A stretch of 64,000 bases of DNA from Rotaria macrura (taxonomy: Eukaryota > Rotifera > Eurotatoria > Philodinida > Philodinidae), in the NCBI GenBank assembly GCA_900239685.1, contig OENT01000330.1:1-64000 (forward strand), read 5' to 3'. Position numbers and translations under genes: made by a program. Below, one piece after another: positions 47,322 to 59,400 of this stretch (its first letter is position 1; each line of letters starts with the position of its first letter). The notes beneath the pieces were generated by a model, which made no database searches, was not told where the DNA came from, and saw nothing but the letters and a program-made list of their open reading frames with translations.

Positions 47322-48888
47322 TTGAGTATAAACAAAAAATTAGATTATATTTGCAAGATTTAAAAGCTTGTTTGCTTGCCGTTTCAGAACTTTTTCGATA
47401 TAAATAAATATGTTTGAAGACTTAAAATCATTCTAAAAATCAATTTTTTTAGTTTCAGTCTTCTATGTTCAAAATTCACTTACAGGTAAGACGAAACTTC
47501 TATCTACTAGCGGAATGAGTAAAATTCTTAATTTACTTGTCTACTTCGCCTACTGAATCATCCATCCCTGCGAGTTTGTACACTTATTAAAATGTTTTTG
47601 CCCAGATTCAAGTACGCTTGTGATCGATCGTATACAGAAAAACATACGACAGTTTACAATTCTCGTAGACGAAGTCTGTCTATAATCTTCGCTTTCTGTC
47701 GCATTTCTCCATGAACGATTATTTTTCACAGTGTAAGATCACAAGTATAAACACTTGCAATACACGAGCTATGTATTACGATGAAGTACTGTTTTGATAC
47801 GAACCGTTTTTTTCTGTATACGAAGTCCTTAAACCTCGTTCTGGGTTTGTGCATGACCAAATATAACTAGTATTACAGTACAAAGAAAAGAGTACTTAAA
47901 TTTCTCTCGCAAATCTTTCGAGAAAGAAACCACACATGTGCCTTTTCATATTCTTGTTTTTACCTTCTCAGCCTTTCCGCGAAAAGTGAAGATTTTAAAC
48001 AACGGCCATTTAATCAAAGTTGTGTGTTTTTCAATTCTTTACCCTTGCTTAATACAAAAGGCTAAGAAAGGGTGAAATCATACCTAACTGAATAAGCACT
48101 ACTACAGTAGCGATGATGACGTAGGGGCATAAAAATCTTATTTTTTGTTCTTTTAAAATTTCTTTTTCTTTTATGCACACGGTCTCTCAATTCTCTCCAA
48201 TCTAAGTCAAACACAGCGATGTTTGTAAACGAGAGCGTCATTCAATGCAAACACACAAACATAAAATGTAACTTGACGACCATGACATGAGAAGTCACAT
48301 TTAGTTGATTATAATCATATATACGCTGTTCCCTGTAAATATCAATAGATTTATATTTTGTACTGCTCAGCAGTTCGTACAAAATGAATATTGATAGCGG
48401 AACTTAGACTTTTATTTTGGCTGCGTCACTTCCGTTGAGGAAATGATCAACAACATTTCAGGATTCCCAAAATCAGGTAATCAAATTTGGGTTTTATGAC
48501 TAACTGAGCGAATGCATTTTTCATGAGACTACAAGGTGTTTATTGGTGAAGAGGGACATTCGAGTACAATCAATGAGAATCATCCTTTGGTAAGTGAAGA
48601 AATTGCGCTATAGTATCAGGAATAGTCTCAGAAATGTAGAAATTATAATTACAGTTGTCAGTATGCACCGTCGTCGGATGTTTGTTTCGTAGATCAGCTT
48701 GACAGAAGAAAATTTTCTGCACATCACTTCACGAGACGTGTGAACCTACTCGTAGAGACTTAGTAGTGTCAGTACGGAAGAAACATCGACCGAACCTAGA
48801 GTTGGAATGAGGTTATGCTCAGAGACAGGCAACTCCTCTATCTACAACTCAACTCCCATTACCAAAACTCACACACCCACACCCTCCT
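47322..48888. other. Intergenic, CCCACA tract at the right edge
   Basis: No gene recognised. At 48868-48886 an ACTCACACACCCACACCC tract (telomere-like) abuts the repeat that follows. Confidence 0.5.
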
Positions 48889-49735
48889 TTTTGTGAAACA
48901 CGACCTGAAAGGAGTGTTGAAGTGTTTAGGGTAGAAATTTGGATCCTCCCNNNNNNNNNNNNNNNNNNNNNNNNNNNNNNNNNNNNNNNNNNNNNNNNNN
49001 NNNNNNNNCCCCCCCCCCCCCCCCCCCCCCCACAGACCGTTACCGACAGGTGGTTCCAGCATCACAGACCGTTACCGACAGGTGGTTCCACCATCACAGA
49101 CAGTTACCGACAGTCGATTTACCCATCACAGACCGTTACCGACCGGTGATTCTCCCATGACAGACCGTTACCGACAGGTCATTTACCCATCACAGACCGT
49201 TACCGACCGGTGGTTCAACCATCACAGACCGTTACCGACCGGTGATTCACCCATCACAGACCGTTACCGACAGGTCATTTACCCATCACAGTCCGTTACC
49301 GACCGGTGATTCACCCATCACAGACCGTTACCGACAGGTCATTTACCCATCACAGTCCGTTACCGACCGGTGGTTCCCCCGTCACAGACAGGTGGTTCCA
49401 CCATCACAGGCCGTTACCGATAGGTGGTTTCACGACCACACACCGTTACCAAGAGGATTGAAGACCGTCGCACAAGTGATAGACGGCCCCCAATGGCGCC
49501 ACAGAACGTCATCGATCTATGGTACAGGATTACTGAATATATGTCACTAATTTCTGATGAGAGTAAATTAGCTCCTTCTTTATTCCAGATCTAGTAGGTC
49601 AGTGAGAAATCATGCGTAATTGGCTATCAGGGTTCATGAAAGAAAGCAAGATTTCTGTGACTGATGAAAACAATTACATCGTGTTTCACATTTTTAATCC
49701 CGTAAGGGATTGCGCTAACAGCTTTTGTTGATGTG
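48889..49735. repeat. Dispersed repeat family, copy 2 (expanded minisatellite, with gap)
   Basis: The order is a TTTTTGTGAAACACGA...GAAGTGTTTAGGGTAGAAATTTGG block, a 58-base N gap (48951-49008), a C-run (49009-49031), the 32-bp minisatellite, and a conserved tail with ATGTCACTAATTTCTGATGAG and GAAAGAAAGCAAGATTTC that ends near TCCCGTAAGGGATT. The flanking blocks match copy 1 at 1.15-1.69 kb. The gap plus C-run means the array is incompletely assembled. Confidence 0.75.
49031..49460 (+). repeat. 32-bp tandem minisatellite, about 13 units
   Basis: Units start at 49031, 49063, 49095 and every 32 bp to 49351, then a 22-bp deleted unit (49383), a full unit at 49405 and a partial one at 49437. The core is CACAGACCGTTACCGACAGG followed by a 12-bp variable part (TGGTTCCACCAT, TCATTTACCCAT, TGATTCACCCAT). 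Alternation between ACAGGTCATTTAC and ACCGGTGATTCAC units suggests spread of two-unit blocks. It is a continuous tandem array, not spacer-separated. Confidence 0.9.
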
Positions 49736-50512
49736 CATGTCGTAAACGCATCATAGCATTCGTTCGATCCCAAAATTGCATTTTCTGATTAACCTGATGT
49801 TTCTGACATAGAACAAAGAGAGGAATAGGCTCAATTTTGTACATCCATTCGTACGAGTCCGAGAACTAAAATTAAATCTTTATCTAGTTTAGCATATGGG
49901 TAAGGGTGCATCGGTTTTTATTGTTCAAGTATATTCGAACCCGAATTAAGATGGTAATCTCTATAATAAGCTCTTCTTTTTTGAATTTTGTGGAACTCAT
50001 ACTAGTTTTCGAAGAAAACAATGTGTAAGGTTAAAAGCAAAATTCTTTCAACTTTCACTACCTTTCACTTCTCTCCACTTATTGATGAAGGCACGAATTA
50101 TTATTTATTGTCTTCTAATTCGATACTGAAAATCATACGGCTACTTTCTTCATCGTTTCATCTCGAAAAACAGAAGTAAACTAAATTCTATCTCTTAAAG
50201 ATTTTGTAAATCAATAAAGGATCGTTTTGAAAACTTTATTACCAGCAACAGCAAGCAGGATTAAATATTGAATATTTACAACTAACTTGCTCGTCACTCA
50301 AGTGAGTATTGATTGATTATAATATTAGTTTATTGCTGAGAAAAAAATTGAGTTCGACACCAAAGTTCGATGTAGAACTTGCACTAAAAAGTTTCTCAGT
50401 CATCTCATTATCAATAATTACTGTTTTTTCTTTTCATGCAGCGGTAGGACGTTTCTCTTATTTTTGCGAAAGATTTTTATTTCATTTTAATGCATGAGAA
50501 ATTGCATTAACA
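49736..50512. other. Intergenic; possible orphan exon 49686-49865 (-)
   Basis: On the minus strand a 60-codon open stretch follows an ATTTTAG acceptor at 49866-49868, reads YEWMYKIEPIPLFVLCQKH then MQFWDRTNAMMRLRHAH, and stops inside repeat copy 2. No family is recognised. It may be a gene fragment cut by the repeat, as the kinase pseudogene is at copy 1. Confidence 0.25.
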
Positions 50513-51238
50513 ATGTGTGAAGAAATGACAAGGGAAATTACAACAGAAAATCAAAATGGTATTTTCCATCCTGGTGACCTACTGTATTGGAAAAATGAAT
50601 ATTCGAAAGCCAAGGAATATTTTCAAATGATTTTAAATCAATCGACATTAAGTCTGTCAGATACAATTCGATGTTACAATTCACTTGGTGCCATTGATAC
50701 GAAATTAGCGAAATATGAAGACGCATTAGACAACTATCAAAAACAACTGGATATATTACAACAACTAAAAATAGCAAACAAAAGTGAAAGTGATATTGCC
50801 AAGTGTTATATATCTATGGGTATGGTCAATTTTTTAAAGCAAGACTATGCTTTAGCTCTTGACAATCACAACCAAGCACTCGCCACTCTTTCAAACATCA
50901 CCACAGTGCCTGATCTCATTTCAACTATATACAAGAATATGGCTAATATTTACACAAAAACAAATGAATTTGATTTAGCGCTAGAAAAATTTCAAGAAGC
51001 ACTCAGTATTGATCATCAATATTTAAAAGGTGACCATCCCAAGCTGGGACAAACCTATGCTAATATCGGAGTATTGTACAATGGCAATAAGAAGTATAAG
51101 GAGGCATTGGATTATTTCGTCAAAGCACGTGAAACTTGGCTGAAATCCTTACCACCCAGTCATATATATGTCGAATCGATGCAAAGGACAATTGACGCCG
51201 TTCAATTGAAACTGAGTATGTATATGCCGATACAATGA
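50513..51238 (+). CDS. Tetratricopeptide repeat protein (kinesin-light-chain-like), 241 aa
   Basis: About five TPRs occupy residues 20-212. The most canonical are IRCYNSLGAIDTKLAKYEDA, AKCYISMGMVNFLKQDYALA, IYKNMANIYTKTNEFDLALE and YANIGVLYNGNKKYKEALDY. The last carries the KLC/NPHP3-type 42-residue spacing with DHPKLGQTYANIG. TPRs are protein-binding scaffolds; no catalytic domain is visible. In bdelloids such arrays are often preceded by a mono-ADP-ribosyltransferase domain (general knowledge). The GDLLYWKNEYSKAKEYF start looks like the join after such a domain, so this may be a truncated derivative. The ATG at 50513 is the first in frame. Confidence 0.75.
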   Translation: MCEEMTREITTENQNGIFHPGDLLYWKNEYSKAKEYFQMILNQSTLSLSDTIRCYNSLGAIDTKLAKYEDALDNYQKQLDILQQLKIANKSESDIAKCYISMGMVNFLKQDYALALDNHNQALATLSNITTVPDLISTIYKNMANIYTKTNEFDLALEKFQEALSIDHQYLKGDHPKLGQTYANIGVLYNGNKKYKEALDYFVKARETWLKSLPPSHIYVESMQRTIDAVQLKLSMYMPIQ

Positions 51239-52921
51239 AATTTGTCTGTTAGAAACTAGGTATGAAGCCATTGGAAGTAGTAAGTCTATGCGGGTGTAGA
51301 GGTGTTGATGTTTAAAAGAATCAAGACACTGATTCACTTCCAAACACTCATCCATAGACATTTTTGTGGGAATGCATTGATTGGAGTGTCAATTCAGAGT
51401 TTTGAAAATAATCTGAATTTAAAAGCAGTACGACGGTACAGTCATCTTCAGTATTTTTCTTCCAGTAGTGACTCGTTCATCTTGAACCGCGATCGAGCTG
51501 CTTAACACTTTTTGATTTTAGGGCTTTCACTCTGAATTCTGAAATCATTCTGATAGAATGTGTATTTGTTCCAGTGCGTTTCTCTTTATTTCCCTAAAGT
51601 TTTCTACTAGGATTCTGGCTGATTTCAGGTTATTTCCAGTTTCTGGAAACTATCGTATAATTCATATTTCGAGTATGACGGATTTCTGAACTTGATGACT
51701 GCTTTCACGCCGCTGCAGGATGATACGTGAAAATCATTGAATTCAGCCAGCTGCCATGCGAAAGTGTAGGTTGTAATCGACGACCTTGGTGTACAAGTGA
51801 TTGGTAGGAAAAGTGCATCGAGAATAAATTATTGTCGAAAGTGACAGCTGCAACTAAGACTGTTTCTAATTCTTCAACTTAGGTCAACAAGTGAGTTAAT
51901 GAAAAGAAAAGAATCTATTGGAAAAGAGACAGTCCTTTTCATTTTTTGCAGCTTTTCTGTGTAGAAGCTTCTTTTGAATTTGACCATCTTACAAGCTAGA
52001 ACGCATTAGTAATTAGTTGATGAACGAGAAGATAAAATGTTTAATACCTAAAGTTTGAAGATGAATATATCTCAACTTTAAATGTAAATTTTTTCCGACA
52101 TGCTCATAAACAGTCGTGTCACTATCGATCAGACTCGATCATAAAAAGTGACCCATTTCGAGATGTGGTGATTATATGTTTTCAGATTCTTAAATTTTTC
52201 TAATTTAGTTTTAATACGGTCAATGAAACATGAATGAAATACATTAGTTTTTTACCCTGGCAATTTTCTCTAGGTGGACATGATAGAAAACTATGGACTG
52301 TTCGGTTAGTATCTGTAAAACAAACTCTGTTTGGTTAGCATCTGAATCTAAAGCTTGATGCCGAAATTTAGATCCCAGAAGATATGTCGAAAGGTACATT
52401 TATTTTCTATTAGTTCAAGGAATTGACTGGTTGAATATTTTGATGTTTTTCCATTGCATAAGTGTGTTTGCTTTATATGAGTCCTCTAATACTCATCAAT
52501 TACTTCTAGCACTTGAAATATCCTGCGCTTATGTAGTCTTAGTTCATTTCAGAGATGCATTAAACCTAACAAGTATATGCAATTCATAAAGTTTTTAAAG
52601 TATCATGATTCTTTTCAACGTCTTGCTTCGCCTGCATTTTCATTGGTCTATACAAGATCTCAATCTGTATAGACAGAAGTATTTTGTGCTAGAGAGAAGT
52701 TGTTAACACTTTCAGCATTGTCGTATTTTCTAAAATTTGAACATGTACCAAGAATCCGGCGAGAGATATATTATCTCCTGAAAGAGAGACATGAACACTT
52801 ATCCCAAAGTTCTGGACATGTGACACTATTTAAGACTATTTCTCTGAGCAATGTCATAATCTTTCTTGGATAGAAACAGAAACGCATTCATATAATAAGA
52901 TTCATTTCGAGTTCAAGTCAT
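51239..52921. other. Intergenic between the two TPR genes
   Basis: No recognisable feature. It is AT-rich on both strands. Confidence 0.5.
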
Positions 52922-53635
52922 ATGACTATCAATGATCTTGTCGTTGAAGTGGAAAACATTACTGACAAAACTGAACATCATTTTAATGGAAAATATATGG
53001 CAAGAGTCTTTTTTTTAAATACAGATCAGCTCAATCAATCAGATCAAATAGAGACACCGTATTCTGAATCATCAACTATCCATCGTAATGATGTGGATTT
53101 TTGTGCAAATAAAGAACAATCAAAAGAAATCGAGGATGACTTGGACGATGCTGTTACACATAGCAAAGAAGCACTAGTTATAACGCAAGCACCATCACTT
53201 CACAGTGATGCTACATCTGTGTGTAACAAAATTTTGGTTGAATTGTTTAAAGATGTGGCTAGCTACACTAAAACAATTGAAGTTGACGATTCATCACTAG
53301 TTATTGACAACAAACAAGTTGTGAAAGATAAACTTCGACCGGATTTAGTTTCCAGACAGTTGGCTGCAGTGTATAACGATCTTGGTGACTATTTGAGAGA
53401 AAATATAACTCAAAACGCAACGATGACCACCAATAATTCAAAATTGGCTCAATCCTATTACAACATTGGTCAGTTGTATGCCAAAATAAGTAATTACAAA
53501 AAAGCATACGAGTTTCATCAGAAAGCACTTCAGATACGAAAAACTATCTTGCCACCAGCTCATCCAGACTTGGTTGATTCCTACGAAAGCATTGCTCTGG
53601 TGTGTAAAAACATGGAAGAACACTCAGAGACATAG
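52922..53635 (+). CDS. TPR-containing protein, C-terminal repeat only, 237 aa
   Basis: The first 120 residues are acidic and show no domain. Residues about 145-225 hold two degenerate-to-good TPRs: RQLAAVYNDLGDYLREN and then SYYNIGQLYAKISNYKKAYE with FHQKALQIRKTILPPAHPDL, a KLC-type repeat with the HPDL linker. DSYESIALVCKNMEEH starts another repeat and stops. It lies 1.7 kb downstream of, and on the same strand as, the other TPR gene, suggesting an old tandem pair. The abrupt end after half a repeat may mean truncation or a missing 3' exon. Confidence 0.6.
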   Translation: MTINDLVVEVENITDKTEHHFNGKYMARVFFLNTDQLNQSDQIETPYSESSTIHRNDVDFCANKEQSKEIEDDLDDAVTHSKEALVITQAPSLHSDATSVCNKILVELFKDVASYTKTIEVDDSSLVIDNKQVVKDKLRPDLVSRQLAAVYNDLGDYLRENITQNATMTTNNSKLAQSYYNIGQLYAKISNYKKAYEFHQKALQIRKTILPPAHPDLVDSYESIALVCKNMEEHSET

Positions 53636-56427
53636 TTGTTATTATAAAACTGGCTAGATAGATGGAAGAAATATTTTCTTGCGCATGATTCATATTTGAC
53701 TCTTTTTTTGGCTACAACCACTGTCGTTATTTCTAGTTTGTCGCGAATGATGACGCTTTTTTCTTAGCTGAAGGACATCTCTGATATATTCTGACAAAAG
53801 TTACGTATATCGATCCTATTTATGAAAGCGAAAGAAATATGTACTTTCATGATGCATTATAGACTGCTGTGATAGTTGTGTATTCTTGTTTTATTTCAGA
53901 GAAAGAAGTGAATTCTCAAAAGAAGTTTCAAATACGAAACTATTCGCTGTTGGAAGATCTCTGATGTATTTAACACAGATATAAGATATATGACTAATTT
54001 AGTAGCCGTGACAACCGTGAGTTACGGCAGTCACACCGGGTACTAGTGATTACGCATAAAACGTATTCTATCTATAAAAATAAGTTACTGCTCGGTCACA
54101 GTCCTTTCTTATAAACACTACTCACTATATAGAAATGGAATCGCAATATTTTTGCTGGCCTACGAGACTGCTTACAATACCAATTGACTGTATTTTGTGC
54201 GCTTATTGCCAGTAAAAAAGTGTTTCACTTATTTACAAACGAATGCAACTATATTCGAACATACTGGAATGATCATAAGCAGTGCGACGTAGAAGAAAAG
54301 ATAGAAACGTGTGAACGCTCACTAGTGATCTATAACATAGTTTCGTATCATTTCAATGTACTTTGAAAATGATTACTAAGGTCCTAATTAATCAATTTTT
54401 TTGTGGTTTCGACTTCGTGTTGCAAAGTTCGAACACTGTTTTAAATTCTGTACAGTTCCTGAAGTCATTATCGACTTTGTACGAGAACTCCATTCTTTTT
54501 CAAGATTACTGATATTGCCATAACATATAGCTGTCATTGTTGCTAGTTGTTTCAAAGTAAGGTACCATCGGGTAAGTTGCCATATAAAATCATTCTGCTA
54601 CTTGTATCAAAGCAATCGTCCAAATAGACTGCTAGGAAGCATCATGATCGTGCTGGGAAGGACTAAGACGGAGCAAGGCGGAGCGGGGAGTGAAAAACAT
54701 CCTCCGTTTCAGTCTCTGGTTCTGACCATGGTTGATAATGTAGCGTACTTGTGAACGAGGGGAGGAAATATCAACAACCATCGATAATTTTCTTTCAATA
54801 CTTTTGATTTCGATCAATTATCATTCGAATTTAGTTGCATAGAACTAGTTGAAATTGAAAACAATCTTTCTAGCTAATTGACTTGGTTTATAATTAATTA
54901 GCTATTTAATGAAAAAGAACGAACACAAGCAGGGTAAAATATTTCTTCTTTTACATTTCACAGAGAAATTTTTAAGTAACGCGATGATCTTAAATAAATG
55001 ATTCGATAGTTATTTTAATTGATGAGTTAATTGATTCATGAAATCGAAAAGCATAGACTATTGATTGATATCATATATGTAATATTGGTAATGACTATCA
55101 AAGTTTATCTCGTCGAACACCAATTAAAGTAGATGATTTTGTATAGTAGCGGTCATTTTCAACGAATCTCCACTCAACATCGATAAAAACTGTAGTCGAA
55201 ATTCATCAATTAGATTAACAAGTTAAGAGTTCGAAGTGTGTAATTCTAAGTTCTGTGATACGATCAGTTGCAGATCCATGAATATATATATATATATATC
55301 TTGGAAGTTCGTATAGGAGATGTTGATCTCGTATGTTTCTCATCTCTTGGCAATCAGTCGTTATCCACGAAAGAGGAAAACTGGCATCGCACAAATAACC
55401 TGAATCAAGATTCTAAATTTTTCGACACGACCATACATAGCATTTCAATTCATCTCACTTGTGTATAAGCGTAGTCGTCCATTAGCTAAAGTATTTCTAT
55501 GTAGGTCACATCAATATATATAAGCAATACGTAGAAAACGAGAAGCAGCGATATCCGAAATTATCATCCTGAAAATCCAACGCATCACTAAGATTCTTAG
55601 TTACAATCATCATTCACTACATTCACTATAATTATATACGATAATAAAAAAGTGAAATACTAACGTTTCCAACTTAAGAAAAATCGTGTTGGTTTTTCAA
55701 TATGTAAGTTTTAAGTGTGAGGTCCATCAAAATATGAAAGAAAGCAAAAGTGAGTTTTTCCAATAGACAAGATTTTCTCGATCATGAGAATTATTCAGAC
55801 ATCACTCTCGAATTCTAATTGAAACTGACGCGCAGCTTCACCAAACCTCTGGTGTTGATCTCAGATATAAATAGTGCTCAAAAAAATTAAATCGAATCGA
55901 GAACAATCGGATTCATCCACGTGCGCTATCGATGGTCATGTTGAATTTGATTGTAAATTAATGACCAGATCAACGCAACAATTGATATTACAATAAACAA
56001 TGAAATTATATTCATATCTAATTAAACATTATTCTTATCCTAGTCTATTGTTGTTACAAGTTGATCAGCGAGGTGTCTAAATCTTGAGATATCAAAATAA
56101 TTTAAAAAAGCAAATCAACTATGAAAAAAATATTGATCATGAACGAAGAAAAAGTTGCATATCAAAATAAAAATTATCTTAAATTCAAATCTTAAAATAT
56201 CGATCGACTTTGATGGATACATCATATGAATAAGTTAGACTTTTTTTTAATATCATTTTATTTTACGTTTATCTATTAGTTTTTTTTTTCAAACCCCATT
56301 GTAAAATTTTATCAAAGAAAAAAGAATATTCAGTAGTTAGGACAAAATAAAGTGAAAAAGAAAAAGCAATGCAAACATTCATCAACGATTATCTAGACGA
56401 AATAACGCTTGCGTTTTTCTTTCTCTA
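53636..56427. other. Intergenic, nothing recognised
   Basis: AT-rich, with a (TA)n run near 55283-55300. No recognisable gene. Confidence 0.5.
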
Positions 56428-59400
56428 TCACTTTTCTGATGAACGATAACCATTAGTAGAATTTGTCCTTGCACGATTATCATAGAAATTTTTCGTGTGT
56501 TGATTGGTCATCGTGTCACCACGATGTTTTGCTATAATTTGCAATAACATGGGACAACTGTTTTGAAATCTCGATGCTATATCAACAACGCTTTCATTTT
56601 TGTTGTTTTTCCAAGTTACATCACCACCATGTCTTGAAAGAGATTCAATTCAATATTTGTTCTTCATCTGAAATAAACCTACTTGAGAAGTATTCTTAAT
56701 GCTTCAGTGCCGTCGTGTTGTAGGAAACAACTTTCATGTAACGCTGTTGTGCCCAGTCTAGAAAATAGAAGAATAAATTTTGTAATGAATCTATTGAAAA
56801 TGTTCACTTTCAGTTTTCATTCTACTGACCCGGTTACTTTTTACATGGATGCACCTAGAGATTTTCTCCTAAGTTAAATAATTTTCATTGAACGAGGCTA
56901 TCCGTATACGACAAAGAACTTTGAAAAACAGTATTGAAAAAAACACGTCCCTAGAGGTAAGTTTTAGTTTAATACTGAGAGTCTTTTTCGAAGTCACTTC
57001 CAATCGTTGTGGGATTGACCGTATTAACGTCATTATTCGCTATCTACCGATTTACCGTCCATAAGATCAATTTGAGAATTATAAATTCATTTTACATCGA
57101 ATGCTTTAGAGACGTACGTATCTAGTTTTCAAACTTCTTTCTTCGCCAGATGCTCATGGATGAGTGTTGGTTTACTTCGTATCTTATAGGTTTGTTGTTT
57201 TAGATTATCAATCAATACCCACTGAACACTCATTTAAGAAATACCAGATTTCTTGGATAGCTTATGAAAAAGTATCCCATCTTACATTTCCTAATTTGGA
57301 GTGATATCAAATTTGATATTGAAGATATGATGTATTTTTGAGAATTACTTAGTACGTTTCTTAAAATAGGAAATATATTTAAAAATTTCAAGATCTTCAT
57401 TCTTTATCGAACAAACTGAAAGTCTTTGTTATCTTTCAGTACTATGTGAAATCATATTTGCTTAACTGTGTAAATCTCAAAAATGAAAATTGATTTTAAA
57501 ACATTAAGAGGTCACAATGAAGAAGAAGCCTCAGTACATCGAATAGCATTTTTACATAAAATTATGATCAGCACATATTCGGCTTCCTTCAATCGAACAT
57601 GTTCGAAATTTATTCACAAATATTAGTTATAACTTTTGAACTGATTAGCAAGATTTTGTTCAAAAACGAAGGTAAAATTTTAAATTATTCAGATTCCAAA
57701 TCTTCATTGACGATCAAATTTCGGGACGATAGTGCTTTATTTACCTAACGAGATCTCATTGTTTCAAAAAGCTTTCTTGCTACTTCGGAAAGGAAGTTGA
57801 GAAAAGAGAAATGTCTTTTCATGAAGAAAAAAACGGCTCGTTGATTACAGTTGCTCAATATCTATGTGTTCGTCTTGAGATAACATAGGTAGTGACGACA
57901 CTCTATTCATTGAAATTGTTTTTAGTAGATCCACTCATTCTATTGATTCCGAAATTACAACTCGAGTAATTTATGTTCTTTGGAATGTATTAAATAACGT
58001 GTCGATCATACATCAATGTAATACTAACTGACATGATTAACATGAATTGTTATACGTATAGAAATTCAATACTAAATACAAACTCAATCTCAAATTTAGA
58101 TAAACTAGAATGCGACGAAAGTCAAAGAACTTACGGTCCTCTTTCATCTAATTTAGCGTGTCCATCCACGATCAACGTTTCCAAACATTCATCATGTCCA
58201 TTGCGTACAGCCAACTGTAGAGCAGTATAGCCATGTTTATTTTTACAGTTTGCATCCGTCTTTTTAGTTCGCAGCAATCGTTGAACTTCTTCCAATAAAT
58301 CAATATGATGCGACGATTTTTTATTGTAATCACTACTCTTTCTTTCGAGTAATTTAATTAATGCATGACTTGACTGTTGAACAAAAAAAAAGAAGCAATA
58401 GTAGAGAATTCTTCTAGTAAACAAAATTCTCTTACACTCTCAGGTATTGAAGAACTAGCTGATTGTGGCCGTTTCTTAGGACGATGTTTTACTTTCGTCC
58501 GTTGAGGTTTCTCTCTTGGATATTCGCCTAAATAAAACAACAGATGAACTTGAAGATGAGCTATTGTTTTCTTTTCTAATGAACATACCGTCAGAATCGA
58601 ATGTATTCGAAAATGGTGAACTTCGTTCACTGATCGTTCGATAGTATTCATTGGTTTCATCAGCAAAGAACGATGATCTCGAAAGATTTTCCGGTTTTTG
58701 AAATATGGCTTGAATAGTCACTTGATTTTCATTTTCATGAACAGTTGCATGAATCATTTTACCCATCCGAGGTTCACCTAAAGATAATTCAACAAATCTG
58801 TCGATGTCGTGTATTTCTATAGTACTTGCTTTTGAGATGTTTAGAAAAGCTGCATTAGAGCGATTGTGAAAAGAAAGAATACGATGAAAATTTTCATTTA
58901 TCCCTACTTCAAAGAAGTAAACGGTATGATAAAATGTAATTATTTCCTCGACTAATGAATTTTCTCAATAGAGATGTTGAATAATATTCGTCGAGAAATA
59001 AATTCACTAGAAGAAAATCAAACTAAGATTATTCATGATTTGAAAAGTTTCATTAGAACTCAAAAGATGGTGCCAGATAATCTGTGACACTAGTTCTACC
59101 CGTCTATCAACACTGTCTGGTAGATCGCATCTTTGTCGAACTAGTGAAATGGTTAAAAAAAATATAATTTTATTTCCAGATAAAACATTGTTCGACACCT
59201 ATGGTATTTAGAATTCCAAAAACTGAACGTATTCTTAAAGAGAGTAAAGATCTATTTTCTTTCAATAGCACGAAACTATGGTAATAGGACCTTTGAAGAA
59301 CATTGAATATTTTAACAAGACGGTGTGAAATCTCACACCCGTCACATAGCACAACGATGATGTATGGATAATATTTCAACGCTCATAGATGAATATAATT

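Noticed and set aside
49031..49460. 32-bp repeats as a CRISPR array
   Set aside because: Units are contiguous without spacers, the sequence is eukaryotic and no cas genes exist.
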